Shown here: piece after piece, positions 43,091 to 52,128 of the stretch | How positions within the stretch are numbered: position 1 is the stretch's first letter | Layout of the letters: each line of letters begins with the position of its first letter | NCBI RefSeq assembly: GCF_000373785.1 | Contig: NZ_KB892379.1 | Span: forward strand, 25,916-89,915 | Direction: 5' to 3' | DNA length: 64,000 nt | Source: Erysipelothrix tonsillarum DSM 14972 | GTDB lineage: Bacteria; Bacillota_I; Bacilli_A; Erysipelotrichales; Erysipelotrichaceae | The notes under the pieces: generated by a model | Told to the model about the DNA's origin: nothing | Database searches by the model: none | What the model saw: the letters and a program-made list of their open reading frames with translations, nothing else | Program-made: the position numbers and the translations under genes

Positions 43091-43862
43091 CACGTACCAA
43101 GACGAAATAACGATTAATAAAGAAATCGGCAAATAAAAGCAGTTTATATTTCGCTGTGAAATCCGGATCATGATTTCCAATAGGAATGACATAATCAAAA
43201 GCGGACGAGAACTTCATATTACTGTTGTGGGTAATCAAAATAGAACGTGCATTGGAAGAGAGAATCGGAATGGTAATGTCTTTTTCCATGATAAGGGTAC
43301 CTTCCATAGAAATGAGGATGCACAAATCATTGTCATTAAAAGTCTGAGCAACTTGAATTTGTTGATGCTTGTCAGAAATATATTGAATGTATTTTCCGCT
43401 TGAGAGCACTGCGCGTTGAATGATCGATGCAATCTCGCCGAGGATGTGTGTGGCGAAGAGATAGACATTTTTGTATTCGAAGATTAGTTTACAAAGTACG
43501 TCAATGTGATTCTTCAGTTCAAATTCATCAATTGATCGAATTGATTTAGCAATTATTTCGGAATAACTGTCCAACATATGGGTATTGAGAAAAGCGTTGT
43601 CGATCTGTAAATCATTAAATTCATTCTTAATGCCAAGGTAGTCTTGTTTCATATCATTAAAATGCTTATAACCCAATCGATTTGCAAAACGGCTTAAACT
43701 GGCTGCAGAAGTATAACAAATGGTAGAAAGCTCGTTGATTGTAATATTATCAGATACATTATTTATATTTTGCAATAAACATTGAGCAATTTGAACATCT
43801 GTATATTTTGAAGTCATCGGAGAAGTCATAATATTTTGTAACTTAAAAATAAAACCTGCCAT
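43071..43862 (-). CDS. MurR/RpiR-family transcription regulator
   Basis: A 263-residue regulator with an N-terminal HTH_6 domain (ITINELSTICYTSAASLSRFANRLGYKHFNDMKQDY) and a C-terminal SIS sugar-phosphate-binding domain (NVYLFATHILGEIA to the end) lacking a strong SIS signature. It is divergent from the hexosaminidase-PTS operon and probably senses a phosphorylated amino sugar such as GlcNAc-6-P. AAGGAGGT precedes the start. Confidence 0.9.
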   Translation of the reverse strand: MAGFIFKLQNIMTSPMTSKYTDVQIAQCLLQNINNVSDNITINELSTICYTSAASLSRFANRLGYKHFNDMKQDYLGIKNEFNDLQIDNAFLNTHMLDSYSEIIAKSIRSIDEFELKNHIDVLCKLIFEYKNVYLFATHILGEIASIIQRAVLSSGKYIQYISDKHQQIQVAQTFNDNDLCILISMEGTLIMEKDITIPILSSNARSILITHNSNMKFSSAFDYVIPIGNHDPDFTAKYKLLLFADFFINRYFVLVREKNATV

Positions 43863-43923
43863 AAATACCTCCTTAGAACATAGGTAAATAATATATTACA
43901 TTTTCAACAAATGCAAATCACAA

Positions 43924-44003
43924 AATAGCGCTTTCATATTCAGCAAAAATTTCAGTCTTTTTGCGCGCAATGCAACATATCGCAAATTTAGAAAGCGCTT
44001 GCA
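43924..44003. promoter_or_regulatory. Two CcpA cre-like sites in the divergent rpiR-hexosaminidase region
   Basis: ATGAAAGCGCTATT on the minus strand (43937-43924) and AGAAAGCGCTTGCA on the plus strand (43990-44003) each match the cre core with one or two changes. Catabolite repression of both directions is implied. Confidence 0.65.
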
Positions 44004-44076
44004 TTTAAAAGCGGTTGAATCAAAGGTTTTGTTTAGATACAGGTGTAAACTTTGAGTATGAAGGGAGATTTATTGG

Positions 44077-46965
44077 ATGAAAAACAAAAAAAGATTTATA
44101 TCTTTACTGCTCATTATGGCTGTACTGGTTACAAGTTTCAGTACATATACAACGCCAATTAGTGCGGCAGATACAGAACCTGTACTCACCAACGGAGATT
44201 TCGAGGAAGAAATCAATCCAGATGATATTCAACTCTACAAAGCACAACGCGTAGATGCGACGACAGGAAAAGTCAAAACAGGAAGTCATGCGATTAAAGT
44301 TGGTAGCGAAAAACCAACTGAAGACAAAGACTACCCACTTTGGTTCTTTAACGGAGGAAAAGGGTCAGCGAATATAATTATTCGTAATGTACAACCAAAC
44401 ACAAAATATCGTGTATCCATGAGTTTGTATAACGAGACCGGCGTTAATATGCGTATTGGTGTTCTCGACATTGAAGGGTCACGAGTACCTTTCCGTCGTG
44501 GACAACTCAAATCAGAATCACGCAACCATTGGTTCCAAACATCAAACTGGCAAGAAGCTAAAATTGATATTGTAACTGGACCACGTTCAAAAGAACTGTA
44601 TGCCTTTGCGCTTACAAACTGGACGAATACAGAACAAGGAGCAGGCGTATTCTATATTGATGATGTGAAAGTTGAAAAACTTGAGGAAGTTCCATCATCT
44701 GTAACAAGTACTGTTCAATATACACCAAAAGATACTGCGGAATTCCCACAAACAATTCCAGCAATTCAAGAATTTACAGCAAGTGATCAAGGTCAATTCA
44801 ATCTTGATAAGACCTTACAAGCTATCTTTGTTGATGAAGCAAACTATGATAAAGCTGAATATTTCGGCGAAAAGCTTGTTGAAAAAGGATTGGTTGAAAA
44901 ATATGAAATTTTTGATATATCGGAAAAAGGAAAATCAGGAATTGCAATCGAAAATTCAGACTTGAAATTCAATTATCCAGCAGACCATGAAGGAACACGT
45001 CATGAAGCATATGAAATGGACATCGAGAATCAATTGATTTCCTTAAATGCAGAGTCGACCAGCGGGATTCAAAACGGTCTTATGACATTACTCCAAGCAT
45101 TTACTCAACAAGACTTTCTACCAAACGGTACCGTAAACGACTATACCGACCAAGAAATTCGTGGGTTACAAGTAGATACGGGACGTCGTTACTATTCGAT
45201 TGGATGGCTTGAAAATCAAATCGAACAAATGGCGTATCAAAAACTAAATAAACTTCAATTACGACTTAAAGATAATGAAGGACTTCGTTATGAATCTGAA
45301 GTAGCACCACAATTTATTGATACAGCGGGTGGCTACTGGACACGTGAAGAAGTTAAACATTTAGTTAATTATGCACGTCAATTTGATATTGAAATTATTC
45401 CAGAAGTAGACTTCCCAGGTCACTCCGAACAAGATGGTGTTTACTTTGATGATTCATGGGCACTTAAATCGGGCTCAAGAACTTTAAACTTTGCACTACC
45501 TGAAGTTCGTGAATACATGCTTTCACTTTATAAAGAAGCATTCGAACTCTTCGAAGCTGACACCGTACACATCGGTGGTGATGAATATTTCCAAACAGCA
45601 GGTTATGAAGATCCAGAGGGCAAGCTCACAGCATGGGCTGTTGCTGAAAGTGGCGATCCTTCTGCAAATGAATACGACGCTTTAAAAATTTACTTTAATG
45701 AAATGGCAGCGCCATTCTTAGAAGAGGGTAAACGAGTTCTTGTGTGGAACGATAACATTAAAGATGTTGGCACATCAGCAGTTACACTTGATGATCGCAT
45801 CGTAATTGACTTCTGGGCTGGGACATTCTATAACTCGATTTCGGCTTCAGACACCCTAAATAAAGGGTATCAAACAATGGGATCTGCAGCGAACCTCTAT
45901 CACGACCTATGGCCGGAAAATGACAAGCTTGATCGACCATTGCCGGAATGGTTCTATAGCCAATGGAATCGTTTCACATATTCAACAGGATATGGACAAG
46001 AACAAGTTTCTGAAACCAATTTATCACTTGGTCAAATGTTCCCTATTTGGGATGATGCGCATGGATATGTACCAGAATATATCTTGACACAAACACTTTA
46101 TCCACGTCTAAACATCTTCGCAGATATGATGTGGGGTTCATCAACCAATACGAAAAATTATGCTGAATTCGAACGTCTAGGTTACCAAATTGGTACGGTA
46201 AAACAAGAAGGATTCAGTCAAATTGAATTAATCTACAACGAAAATGACTACGATCTTGTTGCAACTGCAATCAGTGATGAACTCGCTACAATGGACTTAG
46301 CGGTGTACAACAGTGAAAAGATTGATGCCTTAAAAGATCTCGTTGCAGCACCTGCAAACCCAGGCAATTATTCAAGCTCAATCTATCAATTAATCCATGC
46401 ATTTGAAAACCTCAATGCAGAAACCCCAACATATGAAAGTGTTTCAGTACACTACCATGATGAATCGGGTAAAGAAATTCATGAACCACTTGAATTGAAT
46501 CGCGATGATACCTCACGCTATTCGGTAGAACCTATCGAAATCGATGGTTACGAATATGTTAGCGTTGCACGTGGAAATGATGTTGTTAGTGGATTCTTCG
46601 ATGACGAACGTCATGAAATCAAATTTACATACAAGCTTAAAAAATCAACAGAACCAGGCGGTGAAACTCCAGGTGGTGAAACTCCAGGTGGTGAAACTCC
46701 AGGCGGTGAAACTCCAGGTGGTGAAACTCCAGGTGGCGAAACTCCAGGTGGCGAAACCCCAGGTGGTGAAACTCCAGGCGGAACAAAACCGGGTGGAACA
46801 AAACCGGGGTCAGAAACCCCAGGTGTTGATCAACCTAAAGATGGTAAAGACTTACCAGGAACGGGTGTAACACCGAATAATATTGCATTAGTAGGTGGTA
46901 TCTTGATTCTTGTAGGTACAACAATGTACCTCATCAAAACAAAAAAAGAAAAACATAACAACTAA
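44077..46965 (+). CDS. Sortase-anchored beta-N-acetylhexosaminidase (GH20)
   Basis: A 962-residue surface enzyme. Signal peptide 1-31 (cleavage near SAADTEP); a carbohydrate-binding-like beta domain about 35-205; GH20b domain about 225-340; GH20 barrel about 350-690 with the catalytic pair Asp502-Glu503 in HIGGDEY; a MucBP-like domain (about 785-860); a proline-glycine spacer of GGETP repeats; the sortase motif LPGTG (926-930), a membrane helix and a Lys-rich tail. It removes terminal GlcNAc or GalNAc from host glycans or chitooligosaccharides. It heads the operon with a PTS permease, GH1 enzyme and manA. Surface hexosaminidases of this kind act in host glycan foraging. Confidence 0.93.
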   Translation: MKNKKRFISLLLIMAVLVTSFSTYTTPISAADTEPVLTNGDFEEEINPDDIQLYKAQRVDATTGKVKTGSHAIKVGSEKPTEDKDYPLWFFNGGKGSANIIIRNVQPNTKYRVSMSLYNETGVNMRIGVLDIEGSRVPFRRGQLKSESRNHWFQTSNWQEAKIDIVTGPRSKELYAFALTNWTNTEQGAGVFYIDDVKVEKLEEVPSSVTSTVQYTPKDTAEFPQTIPAIQEFTASDQGQFNLDKTLQAIFVDEANYDKAEYFGEKLVEKGLVEKYEIFDISEKGKSGIAIENSDLKFNYPADHEGTRHEAYEMDIENQLISLNAESTSGIQNGLMTLLQAFTQQDFLPNGTVNDYTDQEIRGLQVDTGRRYYSIGWLENQIEQMAYQKLNKLQLRLKDNEGLRYESEVAPQFIDTAGGYWTREEVKHLVNYARQFDIEIIPEVDFPGHSEQDGVYFDDSWALKSGSRTLNFALPEVREYMLSLYKEAFELFEADTVHIGGDEYFQTAGYEDPEGKLTAWAVAESGDPSANEYDALKIYFNEMAAPFLEEGKRVLVWNDNIKDVGTSAVTLDDRIVIDFWAGTFYNSISASDTLNKGYQTMGSAANLYHDLWPENDKLDRPLPEWFYSQWNRFTYSTGYGQEQVSETNLSLGQMFPIWDDAHGYVPEYILTQTLYPRLNIFADMMWGSSTNTKNYAEFERLGYQIGTVKQEGFSQIELIYNENDYDLVATAISDELATMDLAVYNSEKIDALKDLVAAPANPGNYSSSIYQLIHAFENLNAETPTYESVSVHYHDESGKEIHEPLELNRDDTSRYSVEPIEIDGYEYVSVARGNDVVSGFFDDERHEIKFTYKLKKSTEPGGETPGGETPGGETPGGETPGGETPGGETPGGETPGGETPGGTKPGGTKPGSETPGVDQPKDGKDLPGTGVTPNNIALVGGILILVGTTMYLIKTKKEKHNN
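46657..46821 (+). repeat. 15-bp tandem repeats encoding the GGETP spacer
   Basis: Eight copies of a 15-bp unit encode GGETP (46657-46776), then two GGTKP and one GSETP. The copies differ only at third positions, so copy number may vary between strains. Confidence 0.92.
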
Positions 46966-46983
46966 AGATTAAGGAGAAGAAGT

Positions 46984-48234
46984 ATGGATAAATTTATTGA
47001 AAAACTAGAGACCAAACTGGTTCCCATCGCATCAAAATTAGGGAATCAAAAACATCTTCTAGCAATACGTGATGCATTTATTGTAATTATGCCTTTGATG
47101 ATTATTGGTGCATTTGCGGTCGCAATTAACAATATGCCAATCCCAGCATTCCAATCATTTATGGATAAAGTGTTCCCATTTATGAATGGTGATCAACCTA
47201 TTTGGAAAAATTTGGGTGGCAATATCTGGTCGGGTTCATTTGCTATCATTTCACTATTTATGTCATTCCTAGTGGCATACAATCTGTCGAATGCATACAA
47301 CATGAATGGACTCATTGGAGGTGCTACTTCAATGGCATCCTTCTGTGCTATCGGAGGACTTACAGGAGCAGATGCAATGGGTTTAATCTTTGCGCTTCTT
47401 ATTTCCCTTCTATCTGTTGAATTACTGCGTTTTCTAAGTGGGAAAAAATGGCTTCGTATCACGATGCCAGAAGGTGTTCCTCCAGGGGTAGCAGATTCAT
47501 TTACAAATATGCTCCCAATGATGATCACTGTATTTATCTTCTCATTAGCAAATACATTGCTCATTCGTATAGGAATCGAAAATGTTGTTCTTGCATTCTA
47601 TGAAGCATTCCAAGAACCATTTATGAACTTAACAAACTCATTACCATCAGCAATTATTATCGCTGTGATTCCACCACTCCTTTGGTTCTTCGGATTGCAT
47701 GGAGCGAATATGATTGAACCCTTTATGCAATCGATTAATGTCACAGCTATTGACGCAAACATTAAAGCGATTCAAGCGGGTAATAGTGCACCTTATATCG
47801 TTAGCAAACCATTCTTTGATGCTTTCGTTAACTTAGGTGGTACAGGAGCCACGATTGCACTGATTATCGCAATCTTCTTAGTGGTTCGTAAGAATCAACA
47901 ATTCCGTAAAGTTGCCGAGTTCAGTGTGGCACCAGGATTATTTAATATTAATGAGCCAATGACCTTTGGATTACCAATTGTTTTAAATCCAATTCTGTTC
48001 ATTCCATATATCCTTGCACCTGTTGTCCTCACAATTATTGCTTATGTGACAACATCCATTGGACTCGTACCGGCATGTACCTTTGTCTTACCATGGGTAA
48101 CCCCACCTGTAATTGGTGGATTCCTTGCAACGCAAAGTGTCGCTGGAGCAATTCTTGCTGCAGTCAATGTCGCGGTTGCGGTCTTAATCTATTTACCATT
48201 CGTTAAACTTGCAGACAAACATGCAAATATCTAA
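46984..48234 (+). CDS. PTS EIIC permease, lactose/cellobiose family
   Basis: A 416-residue EIIC with the family features MDKFIEKLETKLVPIASKLGNQKHLLAIRDAF at the N-terminus, WFFGLHGANMIEP (substrate-site His-Gly) and FNINEPMTFG with the conserved Glu. EIIA and EIIB partners are not encoded nearby and must be supplied in trans. Position between the hexosaminidase and GH1 genes suggests a beta-linked disaccharide or amino-sugar oligosaccharide as substrate. Confidence 0.92.
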   Translation: MDKFIEKLETKLVPIASKLGNQKHLLAIRDAFIVIMPLMIIGAFAVAINNMPIPAFQSFMDKVFPFMNGDQPIWKNLGGNIWSGSFAIISLFMSFLVAYNLSNAYNMNGLIGGATSMASFCAIGGLTGADAMGLIFALLISLLSVELLRFLSGKKWLRITMPEGVPPGVADSFTNMLPMMITVFIFSLANTLLIRIGIENVVLAFYEAFQEPFMNLTNSLPSAIIIAVIPPLLWFFGLHGANMIEPFMQSINVTAIDANIKAIQAGNSAPYIVSKPFFDAFVNLGGTGATIALIIAIFLVVRKNQQFRKVAEFSVAPGLFNINEPMTFGLPIVLNPILFIPYILAPVVLTIIAYVTTSIGLVPACTFVLPWVTPPVIGGFLATQSVAGAILAAVNVAVAVLIYLPFVKLADKHANI

Positions 48235-48243
48235 ATAATAACA

Positions 48244-48273
48244 AAAGGGTAAAAATTTAAATTTTTACCCTTT
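48244..48273 (+). terminator. Perfect 30-bp palindrome between PTS and GH1 genes
   Basis: The 30 bases form a fully self-complementary element whose outer arms are AAAGGGT and ACCCTTT with an A/T core. It ends 19 nt before the GH1 start. Only three T follow the stem, so partial termination or mRNA processing/stabilisation is as likely as full termination. Confidence 0.7.
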
Positions 48274-48292
48274 AATTTGAAAGGAAGGAACA

Positions 48293-49672
48293 ATGAAACA
48301 GTATAACTTTCCAAAAACATTTTTGTGGGGAGCCGCATCATCGGCACCACAAACCGAAGGTGTTTACCGAGGGGATGGAAAATCCCCAAGCACCTGGGAT
48401 CAATGGCATGAACAAGACCCCGAACGTTTTTATGATGAAGTTGGTCCAAACAGAGCATCTTCAGTGTACGAACATTACAAAGAAGATATTCAGTTAATGA
48501 AAGATATGGGCTTAAATTCTTACAGAACTTCAATTTCATGGACCCGTCTTTTACCAGATGGAAAACATCTTAATATGCAAGCCGTTGAATACTATCGTGA
48601 TTACTTCCAAACCCTAATCGATCATGATATTAAACCTATTATTAATCTTTTCCACTTTGATATGCCTTGGTGGATGATGAATAAAGGGGGGTGGGCGAAT
48701 AAAGAAATTGTAGATCATTTTGAGTATTATGCGCGCGTATGTGTTCAAGAGTTTGGTGATCTTATAGATTGTTGGACTACATTTAATGAACCCATCGTAC
48801 ATGTGGAATGCAGTTATATGTATGGTTTTCACTATCCTGCAATCGTAGATTTTAAGAAAGCAACACTTGCTGCATATCATACGATGCTTGCACATTCAGC
48901 CGCGATTAAAGCGATGAAAGCCGTGAAAGCAGATATCGAAGTAGGGGTGATTTTAAATATCACGCCTATATACGCTAAAAGTAATGCTCCAGAAGATCTC
49001 GAAGCAGCTCGCATCGCAGATTTATTAAACGTCTATAGTTTTTTGGACGCGATGGTTATGGGTACGTTTAAACAGGAACTTGTTGAAGTGCTCCGTGAAA
49101 ATGAGTTGTTATGCGAAACGACGGAAGATGAGTTAGCGATGATTAAAACTTATACAGCTTCGTTTTTAGGTGTTAATTATTATCAACCTAAGCGTGTACA
49201 AGCACCGAAGGTTCAAACTCATAAACCAGCACTAACGCCGGAGGACCTCTATATTCCATATGAAATGGAAGGGCGCCGGATTAATCCTTATCGTGGATGG
49301 GAAATTTTCCCTGAAGCACTTTATGATATTGCAAAGCGACTTCAAGAAGATTATCACGAGATTCCATGGTATGTATCTGAAAATGGAATCGGTGTTCAGG
49401 ATGAACAACGTTTCAAAAATGCTGATGGGAAGATTGAGGATCAATACCGTATTGAATTTATACAAGAACATCTTAAGTGGCTTCAAAAAGCAATTGATGA
49501 AGGTGCGAATTGTTTTGGATATCATGCTTGGACCTTTGTTGATTGTTGGTCATGGCTGAACGCATATAAAAACCGATACGGGTTCATTAGTTTGGACCTC
49601 AAGACCCAAGAACGTACGCGAAAAGAAAGCAGTTATTGGTTTGAGTCATTTATCAAAGAACAAATGAAATAA
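48293..49672 (+). CDS. GH1 glycosidase, probable 6-phospho-beta-glycosidase
   Basis: A 459-residue GH1 barrel enzyme with acid/base Glu166 in TFNEP and nucleophile Glu363 in VSENG. Located after a PTS permease, it should cleave the phosphorylated disaccharide. The phosphate-binding loop of known 6-phospho-enzymes (S-x6-K-x-Y) reads SWLNAYKNRY here: Ser and Tyr are kept, the Lys is shifted by one and replaced by Asn, so phosphate specificity is probable but not assured. GGAAGG precedes the start. Confidence 0.88.
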   Translation: MKQYNFPKTFLWGAASSAPQTEGVYRGDGKSPSTWDQWHEQDPERFYDEVGPNRASSVYEHYKEDIQLMKDMGLNSYRTSISWTRLLPDGKHLNMQAVEYYRDYFQTLIDHDIKPIINLFHFDMPWWMMNKGGWANKEIVDHFEYYARVCVQEFGDLIDCWTTFNEPIVHVECSYMYGFHYPAIVDFKKATLAAYHTMLAHSAAIKAMKAVKADIEVGVILNITPIYAKSNAPEDLEAARIADLLNVYSFLDAMVMGTFKQELVEVLRENELLCETTEDELAMIKTYTASFLGVNYYQPKRVQAPKVQTHKPALTPEDLYIPYEMEGRRINPYRGWEIFPEALYDIAKRLQEDYHEIPWYVSENGIGVQDEQRFKNADGKIEDQYRIEFIQEHLKWLQKAIDEGANCFGYHAWTFVDCWSWLNAYKNRYGFISLDLKTQERTRKESSYWFESFIKEQMK

Positions 49673-49685
49673 TTGAGGTAAAAAG

Positions 49686-50621
49686 ATGATTAAATTAGAA
49701 CCATCATTGAAACATTATCTTTGGGGTGGGGAAAAATTAAAAGAATATGGTAAAGTATCAGAATTTGATACGATTGCGGAAAGTTGGGAAGTATCAACCC
49801 ATCCAGATGGCTTATCGTTTATTAAAGGTACACACAAATCATTTAAATCGTATCTTGAAGTCAACGGACGCCATGTCATGGGTGCCCATGGCGAATCGTA
49901 TGAAGAATTTCCATTATTGATTAAATTTATTGATGCTGCGAAGCCGTTGTCGATTCAAGTTCATCCCAATGATGAATATGCATTAGAGCATGAAGGACAG
50001 TATGGTAAAACGGAAATGTGGTATATTCTCGAAGCGGAACCACAAGCATATATATATTATGGGTTTCAGGAACCTGTTTCAGATGAGATGTATCGTTCAA
50101 TAGCTGAAGATGGTACCATTCTTTCTTATCTAAATAAAGTATCGGTTCAAAAAGGTGATGTAGTATTGGTAGAATCCGGTACGGTTCATGCATTAGGGCC
50201 TGGTATTGTGGTCTGTGAGATTCAACAAAATTCAAATGTAACGTATCGCATCTATGATTATCAACGATTGGAGAATGGGAAGGAACGTGATTTACACCTA
50301 GATCAAGCGATAGCCGTTACACATTTTCCAAAGCATTTATCGCTTGATTTTAAACGTTATCCAAGCGAAATTAAAGATGGTAAAACCATCATTGCCCTTG
50401 AAAATCATGAAAAATTTAAGGTGTGTAAAGTCATTCAAGATGGCACATTTAAAATCCGAGGGTCAAGTGATAGTTTTGAAATTATCATTGTACTTGAAGG
50501 AAAGCTTCAAATTAATGATAAAAAGGATGAATATATTGGTAAAGGGGATAGCGTATTCTTTGATGCGAATGAATCGTATATCATAAGTGGACAAGGAATA
50601 TATCTCAGTGTAAAGATATGA
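49686..50621 (+). CDS. manA: Mannose-6-phosphate isomerase, class I
   Basis: A 311-residue cupin metalloenzyme interconverting mannose-6-P and fructose-6-P. The zinc-site motifs are QVHPNDEY, GKTEMWYIL and the His in VHALGPGIVVCEIQQ. It is last in the hexosaminidase operon, 13 nt after the GH1 gene, suggesting that the imported sugar yields mannose-6-P or that the operon handles mannose-containing glycans. Confidence 0.95.
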   Translation: MIKLEPSLKHYLWGGEKLKEYGKVSEFDTIAESWEVSTHPDGLSFIKGTHKSFKSYLEVNGRHVMGAHGESYEEFPLLIKFIDAAKPLSIQVHPNDEYALEHEGQYGKTEMWYILEAEPQAYIYYGFQEPVSDEMYRSIAEDGTILSYLNKVSVQKGDVVLVESGTVHALGPGIVVCEIQQNSNVTYRIYDYQRLENGKERDLHLDQAIAVTHFPKHLSLDFKRYPSEIKDGKTIIALENHEKFKVCKVIQDGTFKIRGSSDSFEIIIVLEGKLQINDKKDEYIGKGDSVFFDANESYIISGQGIYLSVKI

Positions 50622-50681
50622 TAAAGAATAGGGTTTAAATCCTTCTCTTTTGTACATAATTCTATATTTTATTAAGTTACA

Positions 50682-50738
50682 AAAAAACCTCCTGTATCTT
50701 GAATCATTGTTTGATGATCCATGTACAGGAGGTTTTTT
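50682..50738. terminator. Bidirectional terminator between manA and the PTS operon
   Basis: A perfect 15-bp stem, AAAAAACCTCCTGTA with TACAGGAGGTTTTTT, encloses an inner TCAT/ATGA hairpin and gives U-tracts on both strands. Confidence 0.93.
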
Positions 50739-50799
50739 ATTCTTTACAGAAACTACAACAATAGCAGTTACTGCGAAACTATTTGCTTAAACAAATTGA

Positions 50800-52110
50800 T
50801 TAATCGGATAAAATGCTAGCTTGCTTACTGTTTTCAAGTGCTGTCTCTTCTTTAAGTTGTTTATTGTCTAAAGATTTAAAGAAAGGATAATAGAGAACAA
50901 TATCAAGCGCTAGAACTAAGAATTGCAATACAACGGCACGTAAATCCCAGTTTGTCGCAATAGCACCACTGAATCCAATTGGCATTGTCCATGAAGGATT
51001 GATTCCCACAGGGATTCCTACAAGACCCGCTTTCATTACTGCATATACCACTAAAATATTAATAATAGGAACAAAGATAAACGGGAAAATCATAATAGGG
51101 TTTAATACAATTGGTACACCGAACATCAGTGGTTCATTAATATTGAAGAGAGAAGGCACGATGCTTAACTTTCCAATTGCTTTTGACTGTTGACTCTTCC
51201 CTCTAAACACTAATAGAAGCGCTAAGGCCAATGTTGCACCACCGCCACCAATCCAAACAAAATTTGTTAAGAATGGATAACTAACAATATTTGGTATTGC
51301 TTGTCCGGCTTCAAATGCAGCACGATTAGCATCCATCATTGCATACCAGATTGGATACATTACTGCACCTACAAGGTCCGTACCATGAATTCCAAGGAAC
51401 CAAATAATCGAAGTAAGTGCTACGGCAATAATTGTACCTCCGAGTCCACCACCAATTCGGGTAAGCGGAATACCAATTAGGGTGGTCACAACATCGTGAA
51501 GTCCACCAAAGCCAATTACTTGAACAAGACGATCTAACAGTGCCCAACCAAAAATAATTGCGAACCCTGGAAGGATTGACGAAAATGCGTTGCTTACGCC
51601 GGTTGGAACTGTTTCCGGCATTTTAATAGTCCAATCGCGTTTGGCGAAAATTCGATAAATTTCGACGGAAACAAGGGCTAAAACAATGGCTGTAAAGAGA
51701 CCACCACTACCGAGTTTTCCATAATCGATACCCGCAGCACCTTCAATATCCAAAATATGTGGCGTAATGATAATAAATGAGGATAGCGATAAGACGCCGA
51801 CGGAAACATCAGGTAACTTATAGGTCTTTGCAAGATTATAAGCGACACCAAATGATACAATAAGGGCCATAATTCCAAAACTACCTTTGGTAATTTTCCC
51901 AAGTACTTCATCAATTTGACCAAAGTTATGAAGGGTTTCACCCCAATTTGGGAAAGGTAGGTTACCAAGTACAAGTGAAATCGATCCGATAATGATCAGT
52001 GGCATTGCCATCGACATACCGGAAAAGACTGCATTAAAATGCTTTTGACCCGACAGTTTACCCGCATAGGGCATAATCTTTCTATCTAAAAAGTCATTGA
52101 TTTTATCCAT
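50800..52110 (-). CDS. PTS EIIC permease, lactose/cellobiose family
   Basis: A 436-residue EIIC with MDKINDFLDRKIMPYAGKLSGQKHFNAVFSGM, WFLGIHGTDLVG and FNINEPLMFG. As with the other cellobiose-family EIIC here, no EIIA or EIIB is adjacent. It is the distal gene of an operon with a PLP-dependent lyase and an RpiR regulator, an uncommon association. GGAG precedes the start. Confidence 0.92.
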   Translation of the reverse strand: MDKINDFLDRKIMPYAGKLSGQKHFNAVFSGMSMAMPLIIIGSISLVLGNLPFPNWGETLHNFGQIDEVLGKITKGSFGIMALIVSFGVAYNLAKTYKLPDVSVGVLSLSSFIIITPHILDIEGAAGIDYGKLGSGGLFTAIVLALVSVEIYRIFAKRDWTIKMPETVPTGVSNAFSSILPGFAIIFGWALLDRLVQVIGFGGLHDVVTTLIGIPLTRIGGGLGGTIIAVALTSIIWFLGIHGTDLVGAVMYPIWYAMMDANRAAFEAGQAIPNIVSYPFLTNFVWIGGGGATLALALLLVFRGKSQQSKAIGKLSIVPSLFNINEPLMFGVPIVLNPIMIFPFIFVPIINILVVYAVMKAGLVGIPVGINPSWTMPIGFSGAIATNWDLRAVVLQFLVLALDIVLYYPFFKSLDNKQLKEETALENSKQASILSD

Positions 52111-52128
52111 AATATTCTCCTTAATATT

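Noticed and set aside
46544-46870. A 108-codon frame across the GGETP repeats in another frame
   Set aside because: It is a by-product of the repeats (KLQVV repeats) inside the hexosaminidase gene.
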